Notes: generated by a model from the sequence alone, not told the origin. 61,896 bases of DNA from an uncultured Prevotellaceae bacterium (GCA_902784565.1 CACZVE010000021.1:1-61896); one strand, 5' to 3'; positions 34,204 through 43,199 are shown, counted from the first letter of the stretch. Made by a program: numbers and translations.

Positions 34204-34934
34204 GGGATTGATGGGTTTAATGGGGATATTAACTCGCGCAGATTGATGCGACCTTCGTAGATGGCCTTGCCGAAGACGACGGCGGGGATGCCGGCTGCGT
34301 CGAGGGCCTTTATATCGTCGAGTGAGGACACACCGCCACTGGCGATGAGGTGCAGGTCTGGATAGGTGTTCATCACCTCGCTATAGAGGTCGACGGCAGG
34401 ACCGGAGAGGGTGCCGTCCTTCGAGATTTCCGTGCAGAGCACATTGCGCACGCCTGCCTCGATGTATTTGCGGAGGAAGGGCAGGAGGTCTTCGGTGGAA
34501 TCCTCCTTCCAACCGTTGATGCTGATCTTCCCGTGGCGCACGTCGGCACCGAGGATCATCCGTTCGGGACCGTATTTCTCCAACCAACCCATAAAGAGGT
34601 CGGGTTGCGTAACGGCGATAGAACCTACCGTCACCATAGAGGCTCCTGCGGCAAAGGCCTTTTCTATATCCTCGTCGGTTTTAATACCGCCGCCAAAGTC
34701 GACAATAAGGTTTGTCTCAGTGGTGATGGCAGTCAACACAGTGTCATTGACGATGTGCTTCGACTTCGCCCCGTCGAGATCTACCACGTGCAGACGACGG
34801 AAACCGATTGCCTCGAACTCCTTTGCCACTTCGGCGGGAGAATCGCGGTAGACGGTCTTCTGGTTGTAGTCGCCCTTCGTGAGTCGCACGCACTGACCGT
34901 TGATGATATCGATGGCAGGGATGAGTTCTATCAT
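34191..34934 (-). CDS. hisA: ProFAR isomerase
   Basis: Isomerises ProFAR to PRFAR, 247 aa, a TIM barrel closely related to His[21 protein letters not shown] has the catalytic Asp, [20 protein letters not shown] a phosphate loop, and [19 protein letters not shown] the second. Its last residues ([11 protein letters not shown]) look added: they are encoded by a low-complexity linker of the ATTAAACCCATCAATCCC type, which elsewhere in the window lies between genes. ATGA overlap with hisH. Confidence 0.97.
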   Translation of the reverse strand: MIELIPAIDIINGQCVRLTKGDYNQKTVYRDSPAEVAKEFEAIGFRRLHVVDLDGAKSKHIVNDTVLTAITTETNLIVDFGGGIKTDEDIEKAFAAGASMVTVGSIAVTQPDLFMGWLEKYGPERMILGADVRHGKISINGWKEDSTEDLLPFLRKYIEAGVRNVLCTEISKDGTLSGPAVDLYSEVMNTYPDLHLIASGGVSSLDDIKALDAAGIPAVVFGKAIYEGRINLRELISPLNPSIPCQD

Positions 34935-35551
34935 AAGGCGAGGAAGTTTTTAAGAATCTGTTCGCCCACCTTGCCACTCTTTTCGGGGTGGAACTGACAG
35001 GCGTAGAAGTTGTCTTTATGCATCGAAGCAGAGTAGGGAAGGACGTAATTGGCAGTTGCGATAGTGTCCTGACACACAGGTACATAATACGAATGCACGA
35101 AGTAAACGTACGGTTTCTCGCCTAACCCCCGGAAGATTGGGTTTACAAAGTATTCTCCTTCCTCTTTCCTCTTTCCTCTTTCCTCTAAATAATTCCATCC
35201 CATGCAAGGCACCTTGTCCTCATGGCGTTCGGGCTGGAAGCGCTTCACCTCTGCATCGAAGATACCGATACAGTCCACGTCGCCTTCCTCGGAATGACGA
35301 CAGAGCAGTTGCTGTCCCACGCAGATACCGAAGACGGGCTGTCGGAGATCACGGATGACCTCGTCGAGACGACGGGCCTTTAGATATTCCATCGTCTCTC
35401 GTGCATGACCCTGTCCGGGAAACAGTACCTTATCGGCTTTCCTCAGCAGTTCGGCATCATCCGTCAGCACGGGTTCGATTCCCATCCGCCTCAGGGCATT
35501 CACCACCGAGTAGATATTTCCTGCATTATATTTGACGATTGCTACGTTCAT
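34931..35551 (-). CDS. hisH: Imidazole glycerol phosphate synthase, glutaminase subunit
   Basis: Class I glutamine amidotransferase, 206 aa, supplying ammonia to HisF. The nucleophile is in QPVFGICVGQQLL and the His/Glu pair in CQFHPEKSGKVG. VKYNAGNIYSVVNALRRMG is the N-terminal signature. At about residues 121-132 there is an unusual charged insert, EERGKRKEEGEY, in place of the short linker of other HisH proteins; it is encoded by a 7-bp tandem repeat. The frame is intact here. ATGA overlaps join it to hisA and purU. Confidence 0.96.
   Translation of the reverse strand: MNVAIVKYNAGNIYSVVNALRRMGIEPVLTDDAELLRKADKVLFPGQGHARETMEYLKARRLDEVIRDLRQPVFGICVGQQLLCRHSEEGDVDCIGIFDAEVKRFQPERHEDKVPCMGWNYLEERGKRKEEGEYFVNPIFRGLGEKPYVYFVHSYYVPVCQDTIATANYVLPYSASMHKDNFYACQFHPEKSGKVGEQILKNFLAL
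35161..35186. repeat. Heptanucleotide repeat inside hisH
   Basis: CCTCTTT is repeated three full times plus CCTCT (AAAGAGG on the coding strand). The unit is not a multiple of three, so gain or loss of one unit would shift the hisH frame. Confidence 0.85.
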
Positions 35552-36411
35552 GAGAAGATGATGGTCTTGTTCTTGTAGGTGAGGATCTTGCGCTGGATAT
35601 GTTTCGAGACGGCGTGTGAGAGCACAATCTTCTCGAGGTCCTTGCCTTTCAGCACCAGACTCTCCGGCGTGTCCTTGTGGGTGATACGGGTGACATCCTG
35701 TTCGATGATGGGTCCGGCGTCGAGATCTGCCGTGACATAATGGCTCGTGGCACCGATAATCTTCACACCCCGTTCGTAGGCCTGATGATAAGGTTTTGCC
35801 CCGATAAAGGCCGGCAGGAACGAGTGGTGGATATTAATAATATGGTGGGGATACTCTGCAATCATCTCATCGCTGATAATCTGCATGTATCGGGCCAGCA
35901 CGATAAAGGAAATGTCTTCTTTTTTCAGTAGTTCCATCTCGGCCTGTTCCACCTCCGCCTTGTTGGAGTGGTCTTTCTTGATGCTCCATACATAATAAGG
36001 AATACCAAACTGGTCGGCGACGTAGCGCAGATCCTCGTGGTTGCTGACGATACAAGGAATGTCGCAATTGAACTCACCCGCCTTCCAACGTGCCAACAGG
36101 TCGTAGAGACAGTGACTCATCTTGCTCACGAAGATGGCCATACGGGGACGCTTGTCGCTGTAATAGAGCGAGAATTTCATCTGGTAGCGCTGGGCATAGA
36201 GCGTGGTGATGTAGTCGTAGAGTTTGTTGCGGGGAATCAAAAAGCCTTCGAGTTCCCATTCTATGCGCATAAAAAACATGCCGTCTACCTTATCCACATA
36301 CTGGTCGAGGTAGACGATGTTGCCTTTGTTGTCGGTGATAAACTTGGTCACTTCCGAAATGATGCCCTGTTGGTCAGGGCAGTGCAGAAGCAAAATCGCT
36401 GTTGTATCCAT
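35548..36411 (-). CDS. purU: Formyltetrahydrofolate deformylase
   Basis: Hydrolyses 10-formyl-THF to formate and THF, balancing one-carbon pools, 287 aa. The N-terminal ACT domain (TAILLLHCPDQQGIISEVTK) senses effectors. The catalytic half has IPCIVSNHEDLRYVADQFGI and INIHHSFLPAFIGAKPYHQA followed by TSHYVTADLDAGPIIEQDV, giving the Asn-His-Asp triad. It overlaps hisH by four bases. Formate release links it to purine synthesis, and the his pathway returns AICAR to purines. Confidence 0.97.
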   Translation of the reverse strand: MDTTAILLLHCPDQQGIISEVTKFITDNKGNIVYLDQYVDKVDGMFFMRIEWELEGFLIPRNKLYDYITTLYAQRYQMKFSLYYSDKRPRMAIFVSKMSHCLYDLLARWKAGEFNCDIPCIVSNHEDLRYVADQFGIPYYVWSIKKDHSNKAEVEQAEMELLKKEDISFIVLARYMQIISDEMIAEYPHHIINIHHSFLPAFIGAKPYHQAYERGVKIIGATSHYVTADLDAGPIIEQDVTRITHKDTPESLVLKGKDLEKIVLSHAVSKHIQRKILTYKNKTIIFS

Positions 36412-36440
36412 CTTGTGTATTTACAATTTTACAATTTACA
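36412..36440. repeat. ACAATT-type linker
   Basis: The purU-FHA junction is built of TTTACAATT-like units (TTTACAATTTTACAATTTAC). It runs into the final codons of the FHA gene. No promoter box. Confidence 0.5.
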
Positions 36441-36978
36441 ATTGATTTTCTTCCTCGTTGTCGGCGGAACGCAGGATAATACTGGTGGCGCCGAGGGTGA
36501 AGAGGGTTCCGTCGTCGATGAGGCGCCGCTCCTTGGGGGAGAGTTCCACGTTGTCGACAAAGGTACCTGTATTACTATTGTTATCTTTCAGTGTATAACG
36601 GAGTGCCCCGTGCTTGTCGCGAGAGACGGTAATGGTGCAGTGGTTCAGGTCGACGCTGGGGTCTACAGTCTCGAAGGTACAGTTGGCGGGATTGCCTTTC
36701 TGGTAACGACCTATCACATTGTCGCCCATCCTGAGGGGGATGACCTGTTTGTAGTGGAACACATTCTCAATGACGACAATAGAGCCACAGCCCTCCTCGT
36801 TGGCTTGTTCGTCTGGGTTCTCGTCCTTCTGACGGTTCTTCAGTTTACTGACACCCATGCGGATGCCGAACTCCTTGCCGCAGTCAGGACATTTGAAGAC
36901 GAGCGACTGGCCCGCCTCATATTGGGTTTCATCAAAGGTGATGTATTGGTCGCACTTAGGACAACGGACACGTTTCAT
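36436..36978 (-). CDS. Zinc-ribbon plus FHA-domain protein
   Basis: A 180-aa protein. Residues 5-37 form a zinc ribbon: CPKCDQYITFDE ... CPDCGKEFGIR. An FHA domain, which binds phosphothreonine, covers about residues 75-170: MGDNVIGRYQKGNPANCTFE, LNHCTITVSRDKHGALRYTL and DNNSNTGTFVDNVELSPKE. In place of the usual S-R-x-H the recognition loop reads L-N-H-C, which may weaken phosphopeptide binding. It overlaps the HU/SPOR gene by four bases. The target could be a phosphorylated envelope or regulatory protein; the window's only kinase-like gene lacks catalytic residues. Confidence 0.85.
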   Translation of the reverse strand: MKRVRCPKCDQYITFDETQYEAGQSLVFKCPDCGKEFGIRMGVSKLKNRQKDENPDEQANEEGCGSIVVIENVFHYKQVIPLRMGDNVIGRYQKGNPANCTFETVDPSVDLNHCTITVSRDKHGALRYTLKDNNSNTGTFVDNVELSPKERRLIDDGTLFTLGATSIILRSADNEEENQL

Positions 36979-38087
36979 ACTCCTGTCTTCTGACTCTTGT
37001 CTGCTTTAATCTTGAGCACCCAAGCCTCTTCGAGACCTTTTTTCTTCTGGATGCTGTTCAACTTGTTGTAAGCCTCGTTGGCTGTACTGAAATTACCGTA
37101 TATGACGCGTGTGACATTGTTGCGGATAAAGACCTCAGCCTCGGCATAGCCCCGCTGGTGCAGTTCCTCTACAAAGGCGTGGGCGTTCTTCTTGGAAACA
37201 TAACTGGCCAGGACGATGCAGTAGTATGGTTTCTGGTCTGCTGCAGTAGCGGTTGTGGTGTCAGCCTTAGTGACGGTCTTCGTTTCCTCAGCGGGATTCT
37301 TGACCGGTGCCACGGAGTCGTTCTTAACAACGGTCTTGGGGGCTTGGGCTTCAATCTTACTGATATCGATTTTCTCCATGTTGGAATCCTTCGGCATCAT
37401 GCCGGCAATCACCGGACTGTTGAGGTTGCCGATGGCCAGATTGCTCTCGCTGTTGGTGACGGGTGTCGTCATCAGGAAGAATGCCAGGACGGCAGCAGCC
37501 ACAGCCACGGCATTACGTACCCACGACATCTTGATGACAATGGCACGCTCTTCGTATTCTTCTTCGTCGGTGTCGGCGGTAGCCTCCTGGATTTCCGGAT
37601 TCTCCGAATTTTCCGGGGCCTCCGAAATGTTCAGGGCTTTTGGGGCTTCCAAGGTTTTTGCCATGGCCCCTAATGGTGCCATCTCGAAAGTGGAAAGTCC
37701 ATAGAGTTCGGGGGTCAGGATACCTGCCTCGCAGGGGGAGAAGACATAATTACCATCTTCATTGACAGACAGGGTTCCGATGTCGTTGAGTTCATAGGAA
37801 CCTTCGCTCTCCAGATGCTGTTTCAGTTCATCGACCTCATCCTCGATTCTCCGCAGGGCCTCGGGGTAACTCATGTCGTAGGCTTCCACATACGACTGCA
37901 CCAACAGGGAGTCGTTCATGGTGAGTTGCGGGTTGAAGCCGAGGGTGCGCAATGGCGGGAGGAACGTGTGGTCTTCCTCGTCGTAGCGGGCCTCTGCATG
38001 GTGGGCCATAAAGCCTCCCAGACCCGGCACGATGACACAGTCATTGCTCAGCAATAGAATCTCAATATGTCTGTCTAATTCAATCAC
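36975..38087 (-). CDS. HU-CCDC81-like / SPOR-domain membrane protein
   Basis: A 370-aa inner-membrane protein of a type specific to Bacteroidetes. The N-terminus (VIELDRHIEILLLSNDCVIV, GLGGFMAHH) and the next segment resemble two HU-like CCDC81 domains. After an acidic linker comes one TM helix (AVAVAAAVLAFFLMTTPV, near residue 200), a variable periplasmic stretch and a C-terminal SPOR domain (YYCIVLASYVSKKNAHAFVE ... NKLNSIQKKKGLEEAWVLK), which binds denuded septal peptidoglycan. It may link chromosome or cytoskeleton to the septum. I chose GTG 38087, because the longer ATG frame at 38123 begins inside the promoter. Confidence 0.85.
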   Translation of the reverse strand: MIELDRHIEILLLSNDCVIVPGLGGFMAHHAEARYDEEDHTFLPPLRTLGFNPQLTMNDSLLVQSYVEAYDMSYPEALRRIEDEVDELKQHLESEGSYELNDIGTLSVNEDGNYVFSPCEAGILTPELYGLSTFEMAPLGAMAKTLEAPKALNISEAPENSENPEIQEATADTDEEEYEERAIVIKMSWVRNAVAVAAAVLAFFLMTTPVTNSESNLAIGNLNSPVIAGMMPKDSNMEKIDISKIEAQAPKTVVKNDSVAPVKNPAEETKTVTKADTTTATAADQKPYYCIVLASYVSKKNAHAFVEELHQRGYAEAEVFIRNNVTRVIYGNFSTANEAYNKLNSIQKKKGLEEAWVLKIKADKSQKTGV

Positions 38088-38092
38088 GAGTG

Positions 38093-38124
38093 CAAAATTA
38101 CTGCTTTTTTGCGAGATAAACAAA
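38093..38124 (-). promoter_or_regulatory. Promoter of the HU/SPOR-FHA operon
   Basis: Minus strand TTTG (38124-38121), 20-bp spacer, TAATTTTG (38100-38093). The GTG start follows after only five bases, so the message should be leaderless. Confidence 0.8.
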
Positions 38125-38164
38125 TAAAGAAACTTAAAAATTCGATAAAATGAAAATTTTGCAT

Positions 38165-38172
38165 TATCTTTG
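38165..38172 (+). promoter_or_regulatory. -7 box of the DUF4738-like lipoprotein gene
   Basis: TATCTTTG, with TTCG (38141-38144) 20 bp upstream as an imperfect -33. ATG 38189 follows 17 bp later. Confidence 0.6.
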
Positions 38173-38188
38173 CACCCAAATTAACCAG

Positions 38189-38977
38189 ATGAAGATTAGA
38201 ATTACGGTGATAATGGCATGTGTTCTGCTGATGGGATGTGCTCGTCAGCAGGGTGGAAATGTCTCAGAAGAGCAAGAAAGTCTTGAAGCCAAGACGATGC
38301 TACAAGGCGTCTGGATGGATAAGGAGTCGGGCGATGTGTCGTTCCGTGTGAAGGGTGACACCATCTTCTATGCCGACACGACCAGTATGCCTGCCTATTT
38401 CAAGATTGTAGGCGATTCGCTGGTCTTTGCCTCTGGTACCAAATATGCCATTGAGAAACAGACGGAACATCTGTTCTGGTTCAGGAATCAGAATGGTGAC
38501 ATTATCAAACTGGAAAAGACGGACAATCAGGATGCAACGGCTGAGTTTACACACGACACGCCTAAGATTATGACTTATACCCATCAGGTGAAGACGGATT
38601 CTGTGATTTCCTATAACGGGGAGCGTTATCACTGGTATATCGCCATCAACCCCACGAAGTACAAGGTGGTGAACCGTACGTATAATGACGACGGTGTGGA
38701 GGTGGAGAATGTCTATTACGACAACATCATGCACATCAGCGTCTTTAAGGGTGGACAGCAACTCTATTCCAGCGATTTCCGCAAGCAGCAGTACGGTAAT
38801 ATAGTGCCTTCCGAGTTTCTGTCGGAGGCGATATTCGCCAATATGGAGTATAGCCACGCCGATGCAGCGGGTCTGCATTTCAATGCCACGCTCTGTATGC
38901 CGGATGGAGCGAGTTGTTATCTGGTGGAAACGTTGATATCTTATAAGGGTCAGATGACCATGAAGATGATAGAATGA
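38189..38977 (+). CDS. DUF4738-like lipoprotein
   Basis: A 262-aa lipoprotein with lipobox LMGC (Cys16) and a beta-rich body: LQGVWMDKESGDVSFRVKGD, IFYADTTSMPAYFKIVGDSL, then ERYHWYIAINPTKYKVVNRT and NIVPSEFLSEAIFANMEY. It resembles DUF4738 proteins of Bacteroidales, of unknown function; the family match is from memory. I chose ATG 38189 because it gives a proper signal peptide; the frame starts 13 codons earlier at a site upstream of the -7 box. It is monocistronic with a strong terminator. Confidence 0.82.
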   Translation: MKIRITVIMACVLLMGCARQQGGNVSEEQESLEAKTMLQGVWMDKESGDVSFRVKGDTIFYADTTSMPAYFKIVGDSLVFASGTKYAIEKQTEHLFWFRNQNGDIIKLEKTDNQDATAEFTHDTPKIMTYTHQVKTDSVISYNGERYHWYIAINPTKYKVVNRTYNDDGVEVENVYYDNIMHISVFKGGQQLYSSDFRKQQYGNIVPSEFLSEAIFANMEYSHADAAGLHFNATLCMPDGASCYLVETLISYKGQMTMKMIE

Positions 38978-38979
38978 AT

Positions 38980-39010
38980 AAAGGGAACCCGAAAGTTCCC
39001 TTTTATTTTT
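38980..39010 (+). terminator. Terminator after the DUF4738-like gene
   Basis: AAAGGGAAC (38980-38988), loop CCGAAA, GTTCCCTTT (38995-39003), then TATTTTT. It also sits at the 3' end of convergent nudC and may serve both. Confidence 0.85.
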
Positions 39011-39770
39011 CTTCTATCCACGCATCTAACAGCATTCTGGCAATAGACAGTTTCTCGGGGATATCTGGGAGATTGTCTTTGCGGAACCAACCGCCTTTAG
39101 CAATCTCACTTGTTTGCAGGTGGATATCTCCACTCACGTAGTCGGCATTGAAGCCTACCATCAGTCCGCATGGGTAGGGCCAGGGCTGTGAGGCAAAGTA
39201 ACGGATGTTCGTAATCTTGACACCTGTCTCTTCCATAGCCTCACGGGCTACGGCTTCTTCCAATGTCTCGCCAGTCTCAACAAAGCCTGCCACCAGTCCG
39301 AAGAAGTCCCGTTTGAAATTCTTGGCACGTACCAGCAGTACCTCATCGCCCTTATGGATCAGTACGATAACGGCAGTAGCCAACTGGGGCCATATCTCCT
39401 TGCCACATTCCGTACATTTCTTGGAGATATCCGTGTCCATACGCATCGGCGCACCACAGACACCACAGTATTTTGTATTCTGATCCCAGTAGAGCAGTTC
39501 CTGGCATTTGCCTGCTTTCAGATAGAGCGGACGGGGCAGTTTGTAATAACTCTGACGGAGTCCACACATTTCGTAGCGTTCATCATCTGTGATGGGGGCA
39601 TCAATACGATAGGTCACCACAGGTGTACCTTCTTCCATTGGGGTGATGTTCATCTGGTGCGTCCAGGCCTTCACCTCCGTAGGCGGTTCATCCAGAAGGG
39701 GAATCGTATAACCCTCTGCCGTCTTTTCCAACAGCAGGTCTTCCTTACAGAAAACAAAATAATACTTCAT
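39003..39770 (-). CDS. nudC: NAD(H) pyrophosphatase
   Basis: Cleaves NADH/NAD+ to NMN(H) and AMP, and NAD caps from RNA, 255 aa. The zinc ribbon is CGVCGAPMRMDTDISKKC followed by TECGKE. The Nudix box is GFVETGETLEEAVAREAMEE then TGVKI, with the NudC-specific SQPWPYPCGLMVGF afterwards. The N-terminal domain begins MKYYFVFCKEDLLLE. Length and domain order are normal. Confidence 0.95.
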   Translation of the reverse strand: MKYYFVFCKEDLLLEKTAEGYTIPLLDEPPTEVKAWTHQMNITPMEEGTPVVTYRIDAPITDDERYEMCGLRQSYYKLPRPLYLKAGKCQELLYWDQNTKYCGVCGAPMRMDTDISKKCTECGKEIWPQLATAVIVLIHKGDEVLLVRAKNFKRDFFGLVAGFVETGETLEEAVAREAMEETGVKITNIRYFASQPWPYPCGLMVGFNADYVSGDIHLQTSEIAKGGWFRKDNLPDIPEKLSIARMLLDAWIEEK

Positions 39771-39796
39771 CTGTGAAATCTGTGAAAATCTGTGGC

Positions 39797-41563
39797 TTAT
39801 TTCCCAAACAATTGTTTACGGTCACGTTCCAAGGCTGGCTTCACCCAATCCTCCGGTATGAAACGCCAGTTGTGGTTGGGCTGCGGATTGATGGTACCTT
39901 GTTTCCGTATCTCTTCTGTCAGGTAGTGTCGCTGGTCTAAGTCTGTATTCCAGATGACACGACTGTCGAGTGAGTCCTTCGGAATACCGGCACCACGTGT
40001 CAGCAGTTCACCACCGCCGTTGGCACGGTAACTGTTCATCACTACCTTATACCATTTTTTCTCGTCGAAGGGTTGACCGTTTGACATCTTCAGGATGCGA
40101 ACCTTCTGTCCGTCGGGCTTCGTCAGGTCTACCTCGTAGTCAATGCCTGCCGCCGAGTCGAAGTTGAAGGTGTAATATTGGAATCCCGTGCGCTGCTGGT
40201 CGTCTGTAGAAGCGTCATTCAGGCGCAGGGCGTGATCTTCTGGTGAGGTCATTGTGTTGCACCACATATCATATGAGAACTCCAAGTGCTTACGGATCTC
40301 TTCGCCCGTCATACGGAGCATGAACATCAGGTTCTCGAAGCGGTAGAGTTTGAACATGTCGGCCTGCGTCACATCGCCAGCACTGATGGTGGCATTGAAT
40401 GACAAGGGGGCATTGAACGAGACATCTGCCTTGGATATCTGCAACTGCAGGTTGTGGATCAGGTCGGTGAAGGCAGAATTGCCAAAGAAACTCTCACGGG
40501 TGTAGATAGGCTGTTCAAAGTAGCCGATCTTCCGACTCACATACTCTTTCACTGCGTCGATCTTCGACTGGAAATGGTCAACCATCTTTTGGTCTATCTC
40601 CTCATCCTCCACACTGACGATGGTTCCCTTGATGTCCTTTTTCGTCAGACGACCGTTCTTGTAGGTGAGTTCTATCTCTGCCTCTGCCACATTCTTCACA
40701 TAGCAACTGGGATCAATGCAGAGTACCTTCTTGCCCGCCTTGTTGGTAATCCACAGGTTGTGTACCTTATGGTCATGTCCGAAGAAGATGATATCGAAGC
40801 CTGGCACTTCCTTGGCCACTGACTCCGTGGCGTCCTCTTCGTATTCGTCGGTCTTGATACCGCCGTTGAGTCCGGAGTGAAACAGTCCGAAGAGCAAATC
40901 GGGGTGCTCTGTCTCCTGGATGTACTTCACCCATTTCTTGGCGCAACTCACCATCTCCTCAAACTCGATGCCTTTCCAGATGGATTTGTTCAACCAGTTG
41001 GGGATGGCGGGGGTGAGCATACCGATGACACAGATCTTCACACCATCCTTGTAGTGAACGGAGTAGGGCTGCAGTCCTGTGTAGATATGGGAGGGACGGG
41101 CTTCAGCGTTCTTGTATTCCTCTTTGACGATGTTGGCACCGAGCAACGGACAGCGCACCTCACGGATCCACTTGTCATAGACCTTATGGCCCGGTTCGAT
41201 ATCGTGGTTGCCTACCGTCTCTGCGTCGTACTTCATGTAGTTGATAACGCTGGCGGCGAGATTCTCATCCGTAGGCATCACGTAGTTCGTCCAGTAGACG
41301 CAGGGCTGACCTTGTAGGATATCGCCGTTGTCAATCAGCAACAGGTTGTCGCCATATTGCTGGCGCTGTTTATTAATATAGGTATTTGCACGCGCGAGGG
41401 TGCCCTTGATGGGCTTGCCTTCCATGAAGTCCCAGGGAAAGAAGTGTCCGTGAACATCGCTGGTCTCAATGACTTTTAGACGCACGGTTTTCGTGACGGG
41501 CTGGGCGATTGCTGAGAGCGTGATGCTAGCAAAGGCAATGGTTGTGAAAAGGAGTCTCTTCAT
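39797..41563 (-). CDS. Secreted 5'-nucleotidase / 2',3'-cyclic phosphodiesterase
   Basis: A 588-aa periplasmic metallophosphatase of the UshA/CpdB type. The signal peptide is LLFTTIAFASITLSAIAQ. Metal motifs are VIETSDVHGHFFPWDFMEG, LLIDNGDILQGQPCVYW, AETVGNHDIEPGHKVYDKW and IIFFGHDHKVHNLW. The C-terminal half is the 5_nucleotid_C substrate domain (LSFNATISAGDVTQADMFKL). It would salvage extracellular nucleotides. I chose ATG 41563; the 41 codons upstream in this frame precede the promoter and are not signal-like. Confidence 0.94.
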   Translation of the reverse strand: MKRLLFTTIAFASITLSAIAQPVTKTVRLKVIETSDVHGHFFPWDFMEGKPIKGTLARANTYINKQRQQYGDNLLLIDNGDILQGQPCVYWTNYVMPTDENLAASVINYMKYDAETVGNHDIEPGHKVYDKWIREVRCPLLGANIVKEEYKNAEARPSHIYTGLQPYSVHYKDGVKICVIGMLTPAIPNWLNKSIWKGIEFEEMVSCAKKWVKYIQETEHPDLLFGLFHSGLNGGIKTDEYEEDATESVAKEVPGFDIIFFGHDHKVHNLWITNKAGKKVLCIDPSCYVKNVAEAEIELTYKNGRLTKKDIKGTIVSVEDEEIDQKMVDHFQSKIDAVKEYVSRKIGYFEQPIYTRESFFGNSAFTDLIHNLQLQISKADVSFNAPLSFNATISAGDVTQADMFKLYRFENLMFMLRMTGEEIRKHLEFSYDMWCNTMTSPEDHALRLNDASTDDQQRTGFQYYTFNFDSAAGIDYEVDLTKPDGQKVRILKMSNGQPFDEKKWYKVVMNSYRANGGGELLTRGAGIPKDSLDSRVIWNTDLDQRHYLTEEIRKQGTINPQPNHNWRFIPEDWVKPALERDRKQLFGK

Positions 41564-41581
41564 TTGATTGTTATTTTGGTG

Positions 41582-41613
41582 CAAAGGTACGAAGAAAGTT
41601 CGATATTTCCAAA
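41582..41613 (-). promoter_or_regulatory. Promoter of the 5'-nucleotidase gene
   Basis: Minus strand TTTG (41613-41610), 20-bp spacer, TACCTTTG (41589-41582). Exact consensus. Confidence 0.8.
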
Positions 41614-41679
41614 TTCTTGGTATACTTTTTGCAGGATGCTTGTTGGAAGTAAACAATAAATGAATAGGAGGATAAAATA

Positions 41680-42396
41680 ATGGCATTCATAGACTATTAC
41701 AAGATTCTAGGCGTCGACAAGACGATACCACAGAAGGATGTGAAGAAGGCGTACTTAAAGCGCGCCAAGCAGTTTCATCCCGACTTGCACCCCGACGACC
41801 CGAAGGCGCAGGCCAAGTTTCAGGCTTTGCAGGAGGCCTACGATGTGATTGGCGATCCTGAGAAGCGGAAGAAGTATGACCAGTATGGTGAGCAGTGGAA
41901 GGAGGCTGAGCAGTTCCAGGGCTTTGGAGGCGGTGGAGGTGCTGGTGGCGCTAATCCGTTCAGTGGCTTTGATTTTAGCAGTTTCAGTGGCGGAGGCGGT
42001 TTCAGTTCGTTCTTCGAGGATCTCTTCGGACGTAAAGGTAAGCCCGGTGGAGGCTTTGGAGGCTTCCAAGGATTTGGTGGGGCAGCTGGTGGTTCTGGCT
42101 TCTCCGGGACTTCTGGCCATCGCACGCACTCTGGCGAGATGAACGCCAATGTCACCATCGACCTCTACACGGCAATGCTGGGTGGCGAGATCATCGTAAC
42201 CCTCTCCAACGGACAGAAACTGAAATTGAAGATCAAGCCCGAGACACAGCCCGGTACAAAGGTTCGTCTGCGTGGCAAGGGCTACGACAGAGGCGACGGT
42301 ACTTTCGGCGACCTCATCATCACCTATCAGGTAAAACTCCCGCAGAACCTGTCAGACCGTCAGAAAGACCTTCTGCGCCAGATGCAACGAGGCTGA
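41680..42396 (+). CDS. Short DnaJ/CbpA-like co-chaperone
   Basis: A 238-aa J-domain protein. Residues 5-66 are the J domain with the HPD motif in AKQFHPDLHPDDPKAQ, which stimulates DnaK. A long Gly/Phe-rich segment follows (about 80-150; GGGGAGGANPFSGFDF). Only one C-terminal substrate-binding domain is seen (DLYTAMLGGEIIVTLSNGQK, then GTKVRLRGKGYDRGDGTFGD); CbpA proteins usually have two and about 300 aa. There is no zinc-finger region. No CbpM-like partner is next to it. Nucleotides 41,640-41,680 hold no clear promoter. Confidence 0.9.
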   Translation: MAFIDYYKILGVDKTIPQKDVKKAYLKRAKQFHPDLHPDDPKAQAKFQALQEAYDVIGDPEKRKKYDQYGEQWKEAEQFQGFGGGGGAGGANPFSGFDFSSFSGGGGFSSFFEDLFGRKGKPGGGFGGFQGFGGAAGGSGFSGTSGHRTHSGEMNANVTIDLYTAMLGGEIIVTLSNGQKLKLKIKPETQPGTKVRLRGKGYDRGDGTFGDLIITYQVKLPQNLSDRQKDLLRQMQRG

Positions 42397-42398
42397 TT

Positions 42399-43133
42399 CT
42401 ATTTCAAGAACGCCTCAGCACGCTGGAGATCCTCTGGGGTGTCGATGCCTACGGTTTCAACATCGGTAAGTCCCACGCGGATGCGGTAGCCGTTCTGCAG
42501 CCAGCGCAGTTGTTCGAGACTCTCGGCTTTTTCCAGACTGCTCTGTGGCAGTTGCGTCACCTCTGCCAATACCTCACGACGGTAGGCATAGATACCTAAA
42601 TGCTTCAGGAAGGGATACTCGCCAAACCACTCGTTGCGCTCTTTACCTCTTATATAAGGTATCACGCTGCGACTAAAATAGAGGGCGAAGCCACGATTAT
42701 CCACCACGATCTTCGGTGAGTTGGGATTCTCGATGGCCTCGATACTCTCGAAAGGTTTTCCGAGGGTGCCTATCTGTGTCTGAGGATCGTCGAAGAGGTG
42801 CATCAGTGTCTCTACTTGTGAGGGCTGGATGAAAGGCTCGTCGCCTTGCACATTGATGATGACATCGGCATCCGTACCGATCTTTGTGGCAGCCTCCTGG
42901 ATACGGTCTGTGCCGCTCTTGTGGTCTGCACGGGTCATCACAGCCCGGCCCCCGAAGGCTTCGACGCACTGGAAGATACGTTCATCGTCGGTAGCCACAT
43001 AGACCTCATCGAGCAGGGTTGATACCTGCTCATACACTCTCTGAATCACTGTCTTGCCGCCTAAAATGGCCAGCGGCTTGCCCGGAAAACGCGTAGAAGC
43101 GTAACGGGCGGGGATGATGGCGATATATTTCAT
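42399..43133 (-). CDS. kdsB: CMP-KDO synthetase (3-deoxy-manno-octulosonate cytidylyltransferase)
   Basis: Activates KDO with CTP for lipopolysaccharide core synthesis, 244 aa. AIIPARYASTRFPGKPLAIL is the CTP-binding signature. DEVYVATDDERIFQCVEAFG, VINVQGDEPFIQPSQVETLM and GIYAYRREVLAEVTQLPQS follow in the usual order. I chose ATG 43133 (MKYIAIIPARY); the earlier in-frame ATG adds 25 residues encoded by the promoter region. It is convergent with the DnaJ-like gene, with only 2 bp between. Confidence 0.97.
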   Translation of the reverse strand: MKYIAIIPARYASTRFPGKPLAILGGKTVIQRVYEQVSTLLDEVYVATDDERIFQCVEAFGGRAVMTRADHKSGTDRIQEAATKIGTDADVIINVQGDEPFIQPSQVETLMHLFDDPQTQIGTLGKPFESIEAIENPNSPKIVVDNRGFALYFSRSVIPYIRGKERNEWFGEYPFLKHLGIYAYRREVLAEVTQLPQSSLEKAESLEQLRWLQNGYRIRVGLTDVETVGIDTPEDLQRAEAFLK

Positions 43134-43141
43134 AACGGTTG

Positions 43142-43149
43142 CAAAGTTA
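43142..43149 (-). promoter_or_regulatory. -7 box of kdsB
   Basis: Minus strand TAACTTTG; the ATG follows after 8 bases, so the leader is only a few nucleotides. No good -33 TTTG. Confidence 0.55.
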
Positions 43150-43199
43150 AACAAAAAATATGTAAAACATAACAATAGGTTCAAAATAGTTTTAAAAGA

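Noticed and set aside
41564-41686. N-terminal extension of the 5'-nucleotidase
   Set aside because: It crosses the promoter and would bury the signal peptide.
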